The notes under the pieces: generated by a model
Database searches by the model: none
The model's input: the letters and a program-made list of their open reading frames with translations, nothing else
Told to the model about the DNA's origin: nothing
Position numbers and translations under genes: made by a program
Assembly (NCBI RefSeq): GCF_964656455.1
Contig: NC_135716.1
Coordinates: 106,610,389-106,674,388, forward strand
DNA length: 64,000 nucleotides
From: Halichoerus grypus
Lineage: Eukaryota > Chordata > Mammalia > Carnivora > Phocidae
Direction of reading: 5' to 3'
Shown here: piece by piece, positions 10,327 through 22,910 of the stretch
Layout: each line of letters starts with the position of its first letter
Numbering within the stretch: the first letter of the stretch is position 1

Positions 10327-10790
10327 CAAAATTTTGGTAGATGTTTCTTGCCGGCTTTATAACCATGTAAATCAATGACAGTAAAAAATTCCATTTGGTA
10401 GTTATAGTTTGGCTCTTTGGGCTTGTAAAGATCTGAATATCCTGGATGTCTTATTCAAAATAGTGTTATTAAATGCTACCCAGTAAATGCCGATTTTGAT
10501 ATGCAAATGCATATCTTAAAGTATTAAATTATTAAATCATAAGTTGGAAATTTAAATCTTGCTTCTTGAAAAGATGCCTTCCTATGTGTTGATGACCACA
10601 TCAGTCTATATTATATGACAAGTAGATATTTAAATAGAGTGGGGAATTTTAAGAGATGCTTTTCATGTAAGCATTACTTCATGTAAGCATCCTATTTCTC
10701 AATGTTATTATGGATGTAGAACATGTGGAACGATGAAGAGGTTCAACAACCTTTTAGATGTTTATGAGAAAAAACGTAACTACGATTTCT
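10327..10790. other. Unique sequence
   Basis: AT-rich, with no recognised feature. Confidence 0.4.
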
Positions 10791-10794
10791 TACA

Positions 10795-10992
10795 ATCTCA
10801 TTATGTGCTATGTTGAATGTTTTATGTAAGGATCCATTATTAATTGCATCTTTACATGATCCCTGGAGATAATAATTATCATTCACCATTTTATAGATAC
10901 TAAAACTGAGATTCAAAGATGTAACATGAATAAACTAAGGCCACATAGTAAATCAGGGATTTGATTTCAAGAGTTGTGCTCTTAACCTTCCC
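10795..10992 (-). mobile_element. MIR SINE, antisense
   Basis: Nearly full antisense MIR: 'gtgctatgttgaatgtttta', 'ttcaccattttatagatact', 'aaaactgagattcaaagatg', 'gaataaactaaggccacata' and 'gagttgtgctcttaacc'. Confidence 0.8.
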
Positions 10993-12440
10993 AGGCAAAG
11001 GCAAAGTTGATGGTTGTTTTTTCTGAAATAACTAGAAAATTCAAAGGAATATGAGAAATGGAACAGGCAGAAAACTGAGCACTTTAGATGATATGTGTGG
11101 AAACACTAACAAGGGTTTCAGTTATGAATACAGAAGTCATACCAAATATAATAAAAAGCACAGCATACTCTGTATCCTTAAAACTGCTTGCATTGTTACT
11201 GTTTTAACATGGAGTACTAAGTACCAGAAGGCATCAAGTGAAGGATGTAACTTTTAATATGAAGTTAAAATCAAAGTAAACCTGTTATTACTGATCATAC
11301 CTGTCAGTCAGATTGTTGTTTTTTTTTTTCTTTAATTTTTGGTTTGAGGCTGATACATGAAAGATAAATAGCATTTTAAATTTATTCAGTGGTGTAGGTT
11401 CCTTACAGTGAAATAAAGGAAAGAACAGTAACATTTTCTAATTTGCATTCATTGAAAACTTATTTCTTTGTATTTACTCCTCCAGATATCTAATGAATAC
11501 CTATCTGTCCTCACTAGGTTTTTAACTTTGCAAAAACTAACAACTGAAAAGAATATCCAAAAGGAAGAAGAAAAAAAGGAGGCACTAATGTATACATGTA
11601 CCTGTATTTTTCAACCCTAATGAATGTTCACCTTGTAGATGTAATGTGTTCCATTATTTAAAAGAAAAAGATAATAAAAAGCATTTTTTCTCTGCTTTTA
11701 CCCATTTATGACAATATCGCTTGCTTGAGATTTCTTGATTCTTTACTTCAATTGACATTTCAATATAACATGAAAATTGTATATACAGTTTCCTCATAAC
11801 ATCTTTGGCCCTATTTTCCTGATGAGAAAATATTGGCAGACCTTGGTTCTACTGAATAGAACTTCCCCAATCCATGAATTTGTAATTATTTTAAAGCAAA
11901 GAACTTTGAAAGTATGCATTTTCTTGTTTACTGGCAAACTGGCTAATTAACACGTGAACTACAATGATCACTTGGCATTTACACAGAAAAGGGTTCCATC
12001 TTGAGCATTAACAGTTATCAGTTATGAATGGCCATTGGTTTCCATTAGAAAAGTATTGCAGTCAATAACAGATTTCATAATGGGCTTGAGAGGGAGGAAT
12101 CTCAGGAAGAGAAACTACCAATTTACATACAATTGTTAGGATGAATGGAGAAGTAGGGTGGGGGCTTAGAAGATGTAAGCATATACAGTTGCCCCAAAAA
12201 GGTGAGACTGAACAGTCCATTCCCTGTCAGCTTCAAACCATATCAAGGAGAAGCAAGGGGAGACAGTAACAAGGGGAAATCTGTAATATGTTATAAAACA
12301 TTAAAATTAGTGAAGACATCCTTGAGATACTACGAAAAAGAAACTAAAAAAGAAATCACTTTACTTGAAAAACGTATCGATTTTATTGTTGTTAGAATCT
12401 GAAGTTCATCCTTAATCTCTTCCTTAGAAATATCAACTAA
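10993..12440. other. Unique sequence, 1.4 kb
   Basis: No gene or repeat recognised. The frames at 11051-11257 and 12202-12402 are short and featureless. Confidence 0.4.
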
Positions 12441-12452
12441 GGCTCTTGGAAT

Positions 12453-12532
12453 ACTAGTACCATTACTACTATTATTACCACTACTATTTCTACTGCTACT
12501 ACTACTAGTATGACCACCACTACTACTAGCTC
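12453..12532 (+). repeat. Imperfect (ACT)n/(TAC)n triplet microsatellite
   Basis: About 80 bp of interrupted triplets, such as 'taccattactactattatta' and 'ctgctactactactagtatg'. It is likely length-variable between individuals. Confidence 0.85.
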
Positions 12533-12847
12533 TAATAAAATTACATTATAGCAACCAACTGTTGATTTCTTACATAACATTTATATTGAGCAAGCAGTAA
12601 TCTTGGGGTACAATTACAAATAAAATTTTTGTTTCCCTGTATTTCCATTTCACACTTATTCTTTGGAAGTAGTCCTTTTCCTATCTCTGTTAAACCCACA
12701 GAAATCCCCATGGCATTTCTGATCACTCTAAGATAATAAAAGCACTTTAAAAAATTAAATATTAGTACGTTTTAGTTTTCAATTAACTTTCACTTAGGTA
12801 CGAGAAAGGTCTCAGCTCATCAGGAGCTGAGTTGAATAGTTAGATAG

Positions 12848-13291
12848 TGTAGAGGCCAAGGGCAGTTCACCCCAAGTTGGGCCACTTTGGCATGAACATT
12901 ATTTTAAGTTAAACACAATCCAAACCCAGTAGATTCAGAAAAAGCTTCTTACCTTCTCAACTGTCTGCTTTACCAGGAAGAGAGCTATTAACAGAGATTC
13001 CTCTTTACCAAGAAAAGATATCTGAAGAGGGCACCTTTGTTTTCCAAACATCTCCTTTACCTTCCAGCTAATGGTCTTTCTCTCCTTTGTATCCCCAGAC
13101 CCCTACTCCTCTCCTTAGCTCCTATAAGCATCACGTTGCTTGACTGTCTTTGGAATTTCCATGTGTGTGTGAATTCCCCATACATACACTACTAAATTTG
13201 ATTTTCTCCTGTTAATCTGTCTCATATCAATTTGATTCTAAGTCCAGCTAGAAGCATGTTGAAGGTCTGAGGAAATTCTTCTTTCACAACA
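12848..13291 (+). mobile_element. Solo LTR (family A, copy 2), 4-bp TSD
   Basis: A 444-bp TG...CA element ('tgtagaggccaagggcag' to 'cttctttcacaaca') flanked by 'atag' (12844-12847 and 13292-13295). It is homologous to the LTR at 9844-10322, with the shared U5-like stretch 'attttctcctgttaatctg', and is in the same orientation. No internal viral sequence lies between the two that would make them a provirus; the 2.5-kb interval contains an unrelated MIR and unique DNA. Confidence 0.77.
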
Positions 13292-13295
13292 ATAG

Positions 13296-14145
13296 GAAAT
13301 TATATGCAAGGATTATTTTCTCTTATATCTTTAGCTTTTTTACATTTTCTTGGGTCTCTATTTTCTGGCATCAATTTAACTTTTTAGTAATTTCTCTATC
13401 AAGTTTACCTTACCAAATGCATAGGACTTAATCACCTGTATTGAATTTTATCTACCTGTAATTTATAATCCCATGCCAACACCAAGAGAGCAAAAGTAAT
13501 TTATGAAACCTAAAACTTAGCCCATTTCACAATGGAGAGATCATCAAACATGATTGGTGGTGGCATTTTTATCAAAGGTTTGTATATCATTGGACTTTCA
13601 CCATTAAGGTATAGTCTTATTTATTTATTTACTTACTTATTTTAGGTATAATCTCATTTAAAATTACCTTTAAGATTTGCCCACCCATGTGAGTTGTCAG
13701 ACCTAACTGGGAGCACTTTTCAATCCATAGTGCAAGAAGGTGATGCCCATGTAAGAGAGTAGTCTCGTTGAGCTGAGCAGGCAGAACTTCAGGGCTACTG
13801 AAATGACTGCAACTTGCAGGACAGGGCATCGGAGAGGCAGACTCTGTACAAAGGAGAACCTCAGAAGTTTGACTGAGGGTTTTTCACATGTCATTGACTG
13901 AGGAATGGGTGTGTTCTTAGCTGAGACCTAACACAAGACTACACAAAGTGTTAAGAGTGGCTGCTCTGAAACTAAGAGCTAAATGGAGTTATGGGAATTA
14001 TGAAGGGATGGAAAAAATGTATAGTTTAGGATCATCCAGACAGGCTTGAGAGCCTATTGGGCATTGCAGAAATTATTACTGATTTTTAAGCAGATTAAAA
14101 GAAATTATCTGATCTGAATATCATGGTGGAGAAAGATGATAAACA
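13296..14145. other. Unique sequence
   Basis: No gene or repeat recognised apart from a short (TTTA)n run near 13618-13640. The two overlapping minus frames at 13629-13894 have no recognisable domain. Confidence 0.4.
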
Positions 14146-14149
14146 AAAT

Positions 14150-15068
14150 AAACAGTTTCAGTACCTGTGGGATAATACTAATCAATGAACCCAAAGCTTA
14201 TAAATTCAAAGAAAACCACAGCTAGGTGCATCACTGTCAACTGATAAAAACCAAAGATGAAGAACAATCATAAAAGTAGCTAGAAAAGAAAGACATACTA
14301 TGTACAAGAATAATGATAAATCTAATAGGTAACTTCTTACTAAAAACAATGAAGCGTGAAGGATAATAAAGTGTTATCTTTAAATTACTGCAAGCAAACC
14401 AGATTTCTATATCCAGTGAAAATATTCTTCAAATATGCAGGAGAAATAAAGACATTTTTAGATAAACAAAAGCTTATTGTATTAGTTTCTAGGAAAGCTA
14501 TGCTACAAGAAACACTGGAGAAAGGGGGAAAAAATGATACAATATGGAAATCTATACTTATAAAAAGAATGAATAACACATGAAATGATAAATATGTAGG
14601 TAAATATTTTTAAAACTTATTTCTTTTTTTTAAAGGACATAAAGTTACTATTTAAACAAAACAATATTTTAGTGTGCAGTTTATAATATATGCAGAAGTA
14701 AAATATATGACTACTATAATACAATGAATAAGAGTAAACAGAATATATTATTGTTAGGTATTTATATTTTTCATAACTGGTATAATATTCATTCTAAACA
14801 CACCGGAGCAAGTTAAGAATATGTATTGTAACACTTAGAGCAGCCACTGGCTAAAAAGTTTTAAATAAGGAAACAGAATACAAAAAAAAAAAAAAAAAAA
14901 AAAAATCAATTTACACAAAGAGCAGGAAAAGATAAAATAGAGAGGACACACAGCAAAGACTGACTTAAACCCTCATATATTCGTAATTACATTAAATGTA
15001 AATGAACTAAACAATTCAATTAAAATCAGAGATTTTCAGAATGAATTAAAAGTTACTATACGTTTTTT
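14150..15068 (+). mobile_element. Old L1 fragment (ORF1 end to start of ORF2)
   Basis: Reads through the ORF1 C-terminal region ('ctatatccagtgaaaatatt', 'gaaataaagacatttttaga', 'ctacaagaaacactggagaa'). It continues across the inter-ORF spacer to 'attacattaaatgtaaatga' and 'attaaaatcagagattttca', which lie in the early ORF2 endonuclease region. A poly-A run sits at 14882-14904. All frames are broken. Confidence 0.75.
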
Positions 15069-15274
15069 AGGAGAGATATACTTTAAACGAACATTTATCA
15101 CACACCTATGATGTGTGGAGTACTCTGTAAATGAATTTATATCTCCAAAAAAAAAGTGTAATAATCTTATCACTCGGGGAATATAAAATGCAGCTGGGAA
15201 TTGGGTAAAGGAAGATACTATTTAGAAACACATGAAGCAACTAAACCAATCAGATCTTTCTTGAATGGAAGACA

Positions 15275-15475
15275 CTGCGTAGTTTTTTAAATTTCCTAAT
15301 GACAAATTACATTGAGCATCTTTTCATATGAACTTTTTGCCATCTCTATTCTTCTTTGGTGAAGTTTCTGTTTAGATCTTTGCCCATTTTTTAATTGGGT
15401 TGTTTTTTGTTTTGTTTTGTTTTGCTTTTTACTGTCTAGTTTTAAGAGTTCTTTGTAACAATTGCTGTTTTAATT
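15275..15475 (-). mobile_element. L1 ORF2 fragment, antisense
   Basis: Antisense of late ORF2: 'tgagcatcttttcatatgaa', 'tctttggtgaagtttctgtt', 'tttgcccattttttaattgg'. It contains a (TTTTG)n run at about 15402-15426. Confidence 0.8.
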
Positions 15476-16138
15476 TTAATGATATTTTAGTGCTTACTGG
15501 AGAAACTCACATTAATCATAGCCATCCATTCTTTATTTATATGTTGAGTTTTTTTTGCAGTATTAACTGCTTAATATGATGCACCTAACACCAAGAACCT
15601 TTTAGTAATACTTTCATACATACTAATAATAATTTCATTGCTAATCACCTAATCATGAAGCACCAAACAAACTCCCTAGCTTCTTTTAACAATTTTTCAC
15701 TTCTCCACTGAGGAAATACTGGTTAGCCTATATAATTTTGGCTGAACTGGTACTTGGATACTGCATACTTCCAGCCAAACTCCCCCAAAAGAAAAGCAGA
15801 GTAGAATTATGGGTTGTGTCTAGCAGCAGCAACCACAGGAGATTTTTTTTCTTATAAAAAAATCAAGAAAGAAAAAGGTTCACAAATGGAGTAGAAGGTT
15901 ATTCACCAAGTAGCTCTTCAGGCACACATAATCCATATTTTGATGATTTCCTATTTTACAATCCCCCAAAAAATACTTTAAAGTGCTTCAGTTTTTATCC
16001 ACATCCTCATAAATCACTCTTGCTTCAAACTGATAAAAGTGAAGGGGAAAAACACAGCAGTCGTTTTTCTGAAACTTTGCTTCTTTTTTCTAGTCTGTGA
16101 GAGACTGTGGGAACTTTTCTAGGTCTCTTTTACAAGGT
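15476..16138. other. Unique sequence
   Basis: AT-rich, with no recognised feature. Confidence 0.4.
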
Positions 16139-16139
16139 G

Positions 16140-16352
16140 TAAGAGGCAGTGCAGCAAAGTTGCTAGGAGTCTAGGCTTTGAGGCAGATTGCTTGGACTCT
16201 TACCAGCTATCTGACACTTGAGTATTGTAGCCTTGAGAAAATTCCTTAACTTCCTGTATCTCAGTTCCCTACTCTCTAAGATGGAGATAATAATGGTATC
16301 TACTTCACAGAGCTAATATGAAAAGAAAATTAGTTAACACTTTGTCATAGGG
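16140..16352 (+). mobile_element. MIR SINE
   Basis: Sense MIR pattern: 'gtctaggctttgaggcagat', 'ttaccagctatctgacactt', 'cttgagaaaattccttaact', 'tctaagatggagataataat'. Confidence 0.78.
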
Positions 16353-18960
16353 AGAGAACACCATTCAATATCAGAAATGGAAAAGCTTAGTAATGTATTC
16401 TATCCTGAAGTAAGGAAGGTCTACGTTGGTCAGGTGTAGACTCATTGAATAAAGCAAACTGCCAAACTGTTTAAGGATACTTGAAAAGTGCTTGACTTGA
16501 GGATGTTTTAGTTAAAGAGGCAAGAGTTATTAACATCAGCCTTGGAAACGTGGTTTGTGTTGTAAGAGTGAAGTTAATGTCCATGTTGGCTTTTATTCAC
16601 TGGAATAAGCCCACCACTGACTAACTTTGAAGTATGATGGTGTCACTAGTTTGTTGGCTTTCAGTGGCATGTTAAATGAAACAAATTGTCATTTATTGTT
16701 AAATAAGTTTAAAACCAGTTGTGGTATACTTATTTTCCTACAAGCTTGAGGAATTATTTTCTTAACTTAAATGCCATGCACACAGTAAGCACTCAATAGA
16801 CATTAGTTAACATTATGTGGGATTTTAATGTAATTTCGTTAACAATCAATAGTTGTGGATGATACACCTTTGGCACATTTTTACTTCCAGGTCACGAATT
16901 TCTAATTGCATAGGTAGTGTGAAGAATTTAGGAGCATGCCTTACAGGCTCTTCTATCTTTCTAGAAAGTACAGGAGTCCTATTATACATTGATATACCTA
17001 CTGTTTTTATGCAGAAGCATATGGCAATACAAATAAATGCGTAGGAAAGAGATGAAATATTGGCCTGACTAAAAATTATTATGGATTAAAACACGTCATA
17101 TCATACATTTATGTGATATGCTTTATATGAACTATGAGGAGAACAAGGAAGTGATTTCCTTTGGATAGTCTCCATATACAGTGTAGTCATTATAGACTTA
17201 TCCAAAGGAAAGGATTCTGTGAAGCCAGAACCCAAGCCAAAGCTATAGAAAATAGTGTGGCAAAGGTATTGGCTGTATTAATATGTACAATATATTGTAT
17301 ATACTGAATATTTAATTGTATTGTTGTATGTATTTAGTATATAATATTTACAGTAAACATCATTCTACAAATCACATGCAAATTGAGGCTTTCTTTTTCT
17401 TTTTTGTTTACAATTTTGCAAGAACACTTAGTATAACTCTTTGTTGGTTACAAAGGGGAGAAACAGGCAGAGGGGAGTTTACAAAATCTTTATCATATTC
17501 CAAATTCCTTAGAGCCCCTTATACAAACTGAGCACGATTTTTTCCTATTGATATTTGTTGTTCTCAAATATTTAAAGGTACTCTATGCATCTCTTTCAAT
17601 AATTTTCATTAATCATCATATAACCAATAAAATGTCCATTAATATTTCAATTTTTCAAATAGTAAGAAAGTTAAAGTCAAACAGATAGTGATGATCTTCT
17701 AATAAATACGTAAATCTGAAGAGAGTGCAGAATGTTTTTCTCTTAATGCTGTGAGGAAACCTACGCATTTCAATTTTTTCTTTGGAAGAACAGCCTCTGA
17801 AGAATTTCTTTAAAAATTGGGGGCTTCTATATTGCTCTGCACAATAAGATACATATAAAATTACAATTCAATATCACAAGTTGTTAGTCATCCAAAAATA
17901 ACAAGATTAAAAAAGAGAAAGAAATATCTTGACTCTGCAATACAAGGCAATTCTAAATAATTTTTCCCATTAACATATGTGTATGTGGTGAGTGATAATG
18001 AATGTCTAAGGTGATGAAACATAACTATGATGTAGTGAGGTGTTGTCAAGATTTTTTTTTTAATTTCCAATTAGTGTTTGGAGAGCTTTCACTACAATGT
18101 CATCAGCTACAGGCCCGTGTGAAGGCATTTTCACTGCTGACGAAACCAGGAAAATATCATGTCTTTCCAAGACTTACAGAAAGTGAGAAATGTAATGTTG
18201 CATGTAGACTTTCTCAGGATGGTAAATGACATTTTAAAAAATTAACTTTTGTTCCACTGACTTTGCATTAACTCTTATAGATCATCACTGTTGCTCATCA
18301 GTAAGGTAATTAATGAGAAAAAACATATTTTTCTGTCCTAAATTTAAACTGTTTACATGTTATTATATTTGGATTTTGCTAATGTTATAGATAATTTTTA
18401 GCTTGCCCCTAATGAGGAGACAATATGAGGAGTTGGTATCTCATAGGTCAAGAACAATTTCTTTCATTTCAGGAGAAGCTAGATTTCATGTATGTCTCTC
18501 TATAGTTCAAAAGCTTGCCTTGTTAACTAAATATTGGTGATTCCCCAAGTGTTACAAACCACAAACAAGACTTATAGAAAGAAAAAAAAATCTCTTATTT
18601 ACCAAAGGAATAATGACATAAATATGCATATACTAATATTTCCCCTTAACACAATAATATTAATCAAATATATAAAAAATGATTTTAAGGAAAATCCAAT
18701 AATTTGGCAAAACATGTCATCTTAATTTTATTTCAGGAATTATCTTTTAATAAGCAAACTGCAGTAAGGTACTTGGATTTATTTCTTAACCTAAATATCT
18801 GAATTCTACCTTCTAATACTATTCAATCTCCATTCCCTTTGCTTCATAACTTAGCTAAATGTTAAATATCTAAACAGTTTGTTATTCTTTAAGAATAAAA
18901 TATGATTTAATGTTCAACTGGAACACATTAGCAAAAAAACAGGGACCTCATTAGAATTTT
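16353..18960. other. Unique sequence, 2.6 kb
   Basis: AT-rich non-repetitive DNA. The only structure noted is the inverted repeat at 17155-17211. ORFs are short and random in character. Confidence 0.4.
17155..17211. repeat. Inverted repeat / hairpin
   Basis: Arms 'tttcctttggatagtct' (17155-17171) and 'agacttatccaaaggaaa' (17194-17211) pair along their whole length with a single one-base bulge, around a loop of about 22 nt. It could be a small structured RNA, a regulatory inverted repeat or a chance structure. No repeat family recognised. Confidence 0.7.
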
Positions 18961-18964
18961 AGAT

Positions 18965-19719
18965 CTAATTTTAAAGGGTACATTCAAGCCTTTCAAGCAC
19001 TAAGTATTTACAATTGCTTGAATATGCTTAGCACTGAATGGCATGTGATACACAATCCCTTATTTCTCAGAGCTTACAGAATAGAGAGCAAGAACAAACA
19101 CATACAGATAAAATAGTTCAGCAATAATGCAAGGCAATATATCCTTAATCACCAGACAGAGAGTATATAAATTTTAAACACCATCACCTCTTCAAAAAGG
19201 CTGGAAAGGCAATAAGATAAAATAGGAAGGAAAGCGAAAGGGCTCAAATCACAGGTTTGCTTCTAAGTAGGACTGCCTCTAACTGGGACTAACAATTTCT
19301 TCCTATGTACAATGCAGGGGTACATTTACATAGTTTCTGAGATTCATTTTAGCTTGACAAATTAATCAATTGGAGCTGGGAGACTTGGAGAAGCCACATA
19401 AAGAAGTTAGGATTTCAACTGAGTCATGAAAGTTGAGAAAAATCTGATGAGGGACAAGGACTAACAGGAAACAGGAACACTGAACAAAAATGCAATCAAA
19501 GCTGAAAATGCCATGGTCCAGATATGGTGACTAGATGGGCTAGAATGAAAATGCATGTGGATTAATAAACAAAAGTTGTATTCTGGAAGATATTAAAGGC
19601 CAGGAGAAGGGTTTGAACTTTTTCCTAGGTTATACAGAAACATTGAGCAGGGCAGTGATAAAATCTCTATCTTAGTAATATTAATCCTACATATTGGGTT
19701 GGTTAAAGAGGTGGAAGAC
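18965..19719 (-). mobile_element. L2 LINE, antisense, left part
   Basis: Antisense L2 reading from its 3' end inward: 'cttatttctcagagcttaca', 'gaacaaacacatacagataa', then 'ggatttcaactgagtcatga' and 'agaagggtttgaactttttc'. The SINE at 19720-19926 interrupts it. Confidence 0.6.
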
Positions 19720-19926
19720 TGGGGCGCCTGGGTGGCTCAGTCGTTAAGCATCTGCCTTCGGCTCAGGTCATGATCCCAGGGTCCTGGGATCGAGCCCTGC
19801 ATCGGGTTCCCTGCCCCGCGGGAAGCCTGCTTCTCTCTCTCTCCTGCTGCCCCGCTTGTGTTCCTGCTCTCGCTATCTCTCTCTCTGTCAAATGAATAAA
19901 TAAAATCTTTAAAAAAAAAAAAAAAA
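19720..19926 (+). mobile_element. Can-SINE, young subtype, 15-bp TSD
   Basis: Head 'ggggcgcctgggtggctcag', body 'gtcctgggatcgagccctg', CT-rich segment, (AAAT)n and poly-A. Flanked by the exact duplication 'aaagaggtggaagac' at 19705-19719 and 19927-19941. It is inserted into an antisense L2. Confidence 0.97.
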
Positions 19927-19941
19927 AAAGAGGTGGAAGAC

Positions 19942-20148
19942 CAGGGGATAAATGAAAAGGCAATTGCTCTCTCCTGGATTAGGGTGATAGAAATGAGAAT
20001 GAACAGAAAACACTGACATCAGAAAATATTGAAGAGAGTGGGAGGTGCTAAAAGAGAAGGAGGAGCCAAATACGCCTCCAAGTTTTCTTTATTTTAGGTG
20101 TATGAATGAAGGGTAATGGAACTGAAGAAATGGGGGAAAAAATCAGCA
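19942..20148 (-). mobile_element. L2 LINE, antisense, right part
   Basis: Continues the L2 interrupted by the SINE: 'aggagccaaatacgcctcca', 'agttttctttattttaggtg', 'ggtaatggaactgaagaaat'. This matches the internal antisense L2 pattern. Confidence 0.55.
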
Positions 20149-20149
20149 T

Positions 20150-20174
20150 GGGGAGGTGGGGGGGTAGGGTGGGG
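20150..20174 (+). other. Putative G-quadruplex motif
   Basis: Four G-runs (20150-20153, 20158-20164, 20167-20169, 20171-20174) separated by loops of 1-4 nt on the plus strand, fitting the canonical G3+N1-7 pattern. It lies at the edge of the L2 relic. Confidence 0.75.
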
Positions 20175-22188
20175 TGTCATCAAAAGACCATGAATTTCAC
20201 TGAGTTAACAATCTCTGTCCCCATACAATATATCATCATTCTAAGAAGTGGCTTAGAAAAAGTTGAATGCCAGTAGTTAGGGAGTAATTATGGAAATTCT
20301 AAGGAGTCTTGGCAGAGGCACAAGGCCAAACAAGGAGTTGTAATATCTTTAGCAAATTTCTGCTTACACATTGAAAAGAGGTCTTTATATACTTTCTTGA
20401 ACCACAAGAAGAGGTATTTTTCCAGTATAAAACCACTTTTGACAACAATTACACTGGTAAAGTTCATTAATTTAAATCATTCTTTCATGAGCATTTTCAC
20501 TGTAATAAAAAAAGAATATCAAGTTAAAACTTGGCTCATAGCTAACTACTTACTCTATATAGCATATATTTTGTTAAGCTAAAATAAATCTACATAATTA
20601 AGTTTACTAGTAACTTGTGCCATTATATTTTGTCAAAACCAAGAGGTGACATGCAATTAAACTTACTTGGCTTTGTAACTTTTCCTGTTAAAATGGGTCT
20701 TTTAAACATGTCACTGGCAACTCTTCTCCAAAGGAGCATTTTGATCTTGTAGAAGCAAATGCATACTTGAGAAAATGGTATTTGTTAGCAGAGAATCTTA
20801 TTACTTTGTCTTAATGAGGCTCATCCATGTTTACTAGGTAGAATTTATTCAATAAATGAACATGAATGCAATTATATTCTCTACTTATGACACTTAAATG
20901 ATCCCCTTACCCAAGGAGGCTTCTGACTTAGAGATCTTGCTATCATGAATGAACTAAATCTTAACACCTGCAATGAAGCTATTATTCCAAATTTTCACAT
21001 GGATACCTCAAAGTATAAAAAGGATGGCAAGATTTCAGTAAGAAAGTAAGTATCTTCTATCAGAACCTACTCAACAAAATAGAATAGGTCTTGAGACCTC
21101 CTTTCATGTCTTTTGTTTCTATACAACACCTAAGCATAATTCTAAATACACAGTGGATGCTTAATATTTAATTTGTGAATTGAGAAGTTCTGGAATTTGG
21201 TTTTTTTTTTTTTTGTTTGTTTGTTTGTTTTTGACATTGCCCTCTCTTTATATCCAGGGCCAAGTAGTGAGTACACAGTAGGTTAAGTAGGTACAAAAGA
21301 AATATTTCTGAGTATATCAATGAATGAATGAATGAATGAATAACTTTTTCTTCTAAGATTAATCTTTCTATCCTAACTCTGTGTAATGAGTATCTTAGCT
21401 CAAGAGAATGATTCTAATGGTGGACATTTAAGTATTTTTGGCCTTCTACTAGTTGCTATTCCCATCTCTATATATAGTAATGTCTGAATGTAGAATTTAA
21501 TATCAACCTTGGAATCAAAGCACCCCTTCAAAAGTTTGACACCCTATTTCCCAACCCTTTCCTCATTGCACATATATAACTAAATAGTCACAAAATAGCT
21601 GAAACTAGAATTTGGGACAAAACTTACATACCATCTCCTCCCTATCCCCTACATGCTAACTGGTTTCAACCCTCCAAGGATGAGACTCCAGCAAGATCAC
21701 TAGTTTATCTGGGGTCCTAAAATGAGCTCCAATCCACAAAATAATGAGAACACCAGGAATGCATGAGTAGGTTGACAGGGTAGGATTAAATGTGTCTAAT
21801 TGCAGGAGGGTCTGTTACCACCTAGACCTGCTCATTTGTTGAGGAATGACTGCCATTCTTTAGCCTCCCAGGCCATACTCTCACTCAGGAAGGACATTAG
21901 TCTGGAGGGAGGGTCACAGTACCAGGATTAGGGCTAAATGACAGATGGAACATTTTAAAGGGAGCACACCAAAGTTCATTCATTTTTGTCTTCTGGAACA
22001 AATCTTTAGGAATTATTACATCAAGAGAAGAAGGAATGTAATGAACTGAAAAAGCCACACATCTAGAGGTACAACAAAATAATAATTGCCAAAAATGAGT
22101 TTCTCTTGCTCAAAGGATGTGCAAGATAATCCACTGGAATGTTAAGATAATATGTTAGAATTTCTATTTATAGTTTTTAGATAAAAAT
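20175..22188. other. Unique sequence with two simple repeats
   Basis: No gene seen. There is a T-run followed by (TTTG)n at about 21201-21232, and (TGAA)n at 21322-21342. The rest is unrecognised AT-rich DNA. Confidence 0.45.
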
Positions 22189-22202
22189 AAGAAAAACTAT
22201 TT

Positions 22203-22381
22203 TTAAAGATTTGTGTATTTATTTTAGAGAAACAGAGAGCCAAGGGAGAAGGAGAGAGAATCTCAAGTAGACTCCGCACTGAGCAGAGCCCAATGCGGGG
22301 CTCGATCTCATGACCCTGAGATCACAACTGAAGCTGAAACCAAGAGTTGGATGCTTAATGACTGTGCCACCCATGCGCCCC
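22203..22381 (-). mobile_element. Can-SINE, antisense
   Basis: Tail complement 'aaagatttgtgtatttattt', GA-rich segment, 'aatgcggggctcgatctcat', and head complement 'gccacccatgcgcccc'. The exact duplication 'aagaaaaactattttta' flanks it (22189-22205, overlapping the tail, and 22382-22398). Confidence 0.95.
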
Positions 22382-22397
22382 AAGAAAAACTATTTTT

Positions 22398-22910
22398 AGG
22401 AATTTTTATTGCAGATACTGATACCCACACCAGGGTCATATGTCATCAGCCTCATACCACATACAATATGCCAATAGTCCAACATTTGTTAACTTTCAGC
22501 ACATTGTGATTCACTACACTTTAAAGTGATTTATGGGTTACACTGTCTTCTATAATGGATGTTCACAATTATTTGAAATAGGATGGAAACTGTATGTAAA
22601 AATGTTATCTACTATGTTTATGTACACTAAATATCTTGAGTCAATGTATTTAAAAGAATTATCAAAATTAAAGGTTATTTATATACTTACCTGAATATAT
22701 TCACATCCATTTATCCTCATTACTCTATTTTCATTAATCTGTCCACATCTATCTATGTATCTATCTATGCATCTATCTACCTATCTACAAAGGAGTGTTA
22801 TAAAAAATGTATAAATGAGGTACACACCCAAAATGTTTGAAGACCATTGCTATAGAAAACAAACAGCACAAACTTATTCTGCCTGCAGCCTCAAGCTGAT
22901 CTTTCATTTC
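22398..22910. other. Unique sequence with (ATCT)n
   Basis: Contains an interrupted (ATCT)n microsatellite at about 22746-22790. The rest is not recognised. Confidence 0.5.
22746..22790 (+). repeat. (ATCT)n microsatellite
   Basis: Interrupted tetranucleotide run of about 45 bp ('atctatgtatctatctatgc'). Confidence 0.9.

Noticed and set aside
9844..13291. The two homologous LTRs as ends of one provirus
   Set aside because: They have different target duplications and nothing viral lies between them.
22680..22800. 'cag' + 'gtaagt' donor on the minus strand near 22690
   Set aside because: The only upstream acceptor would make an exon built largely of the (ATCT)n microsatellite.
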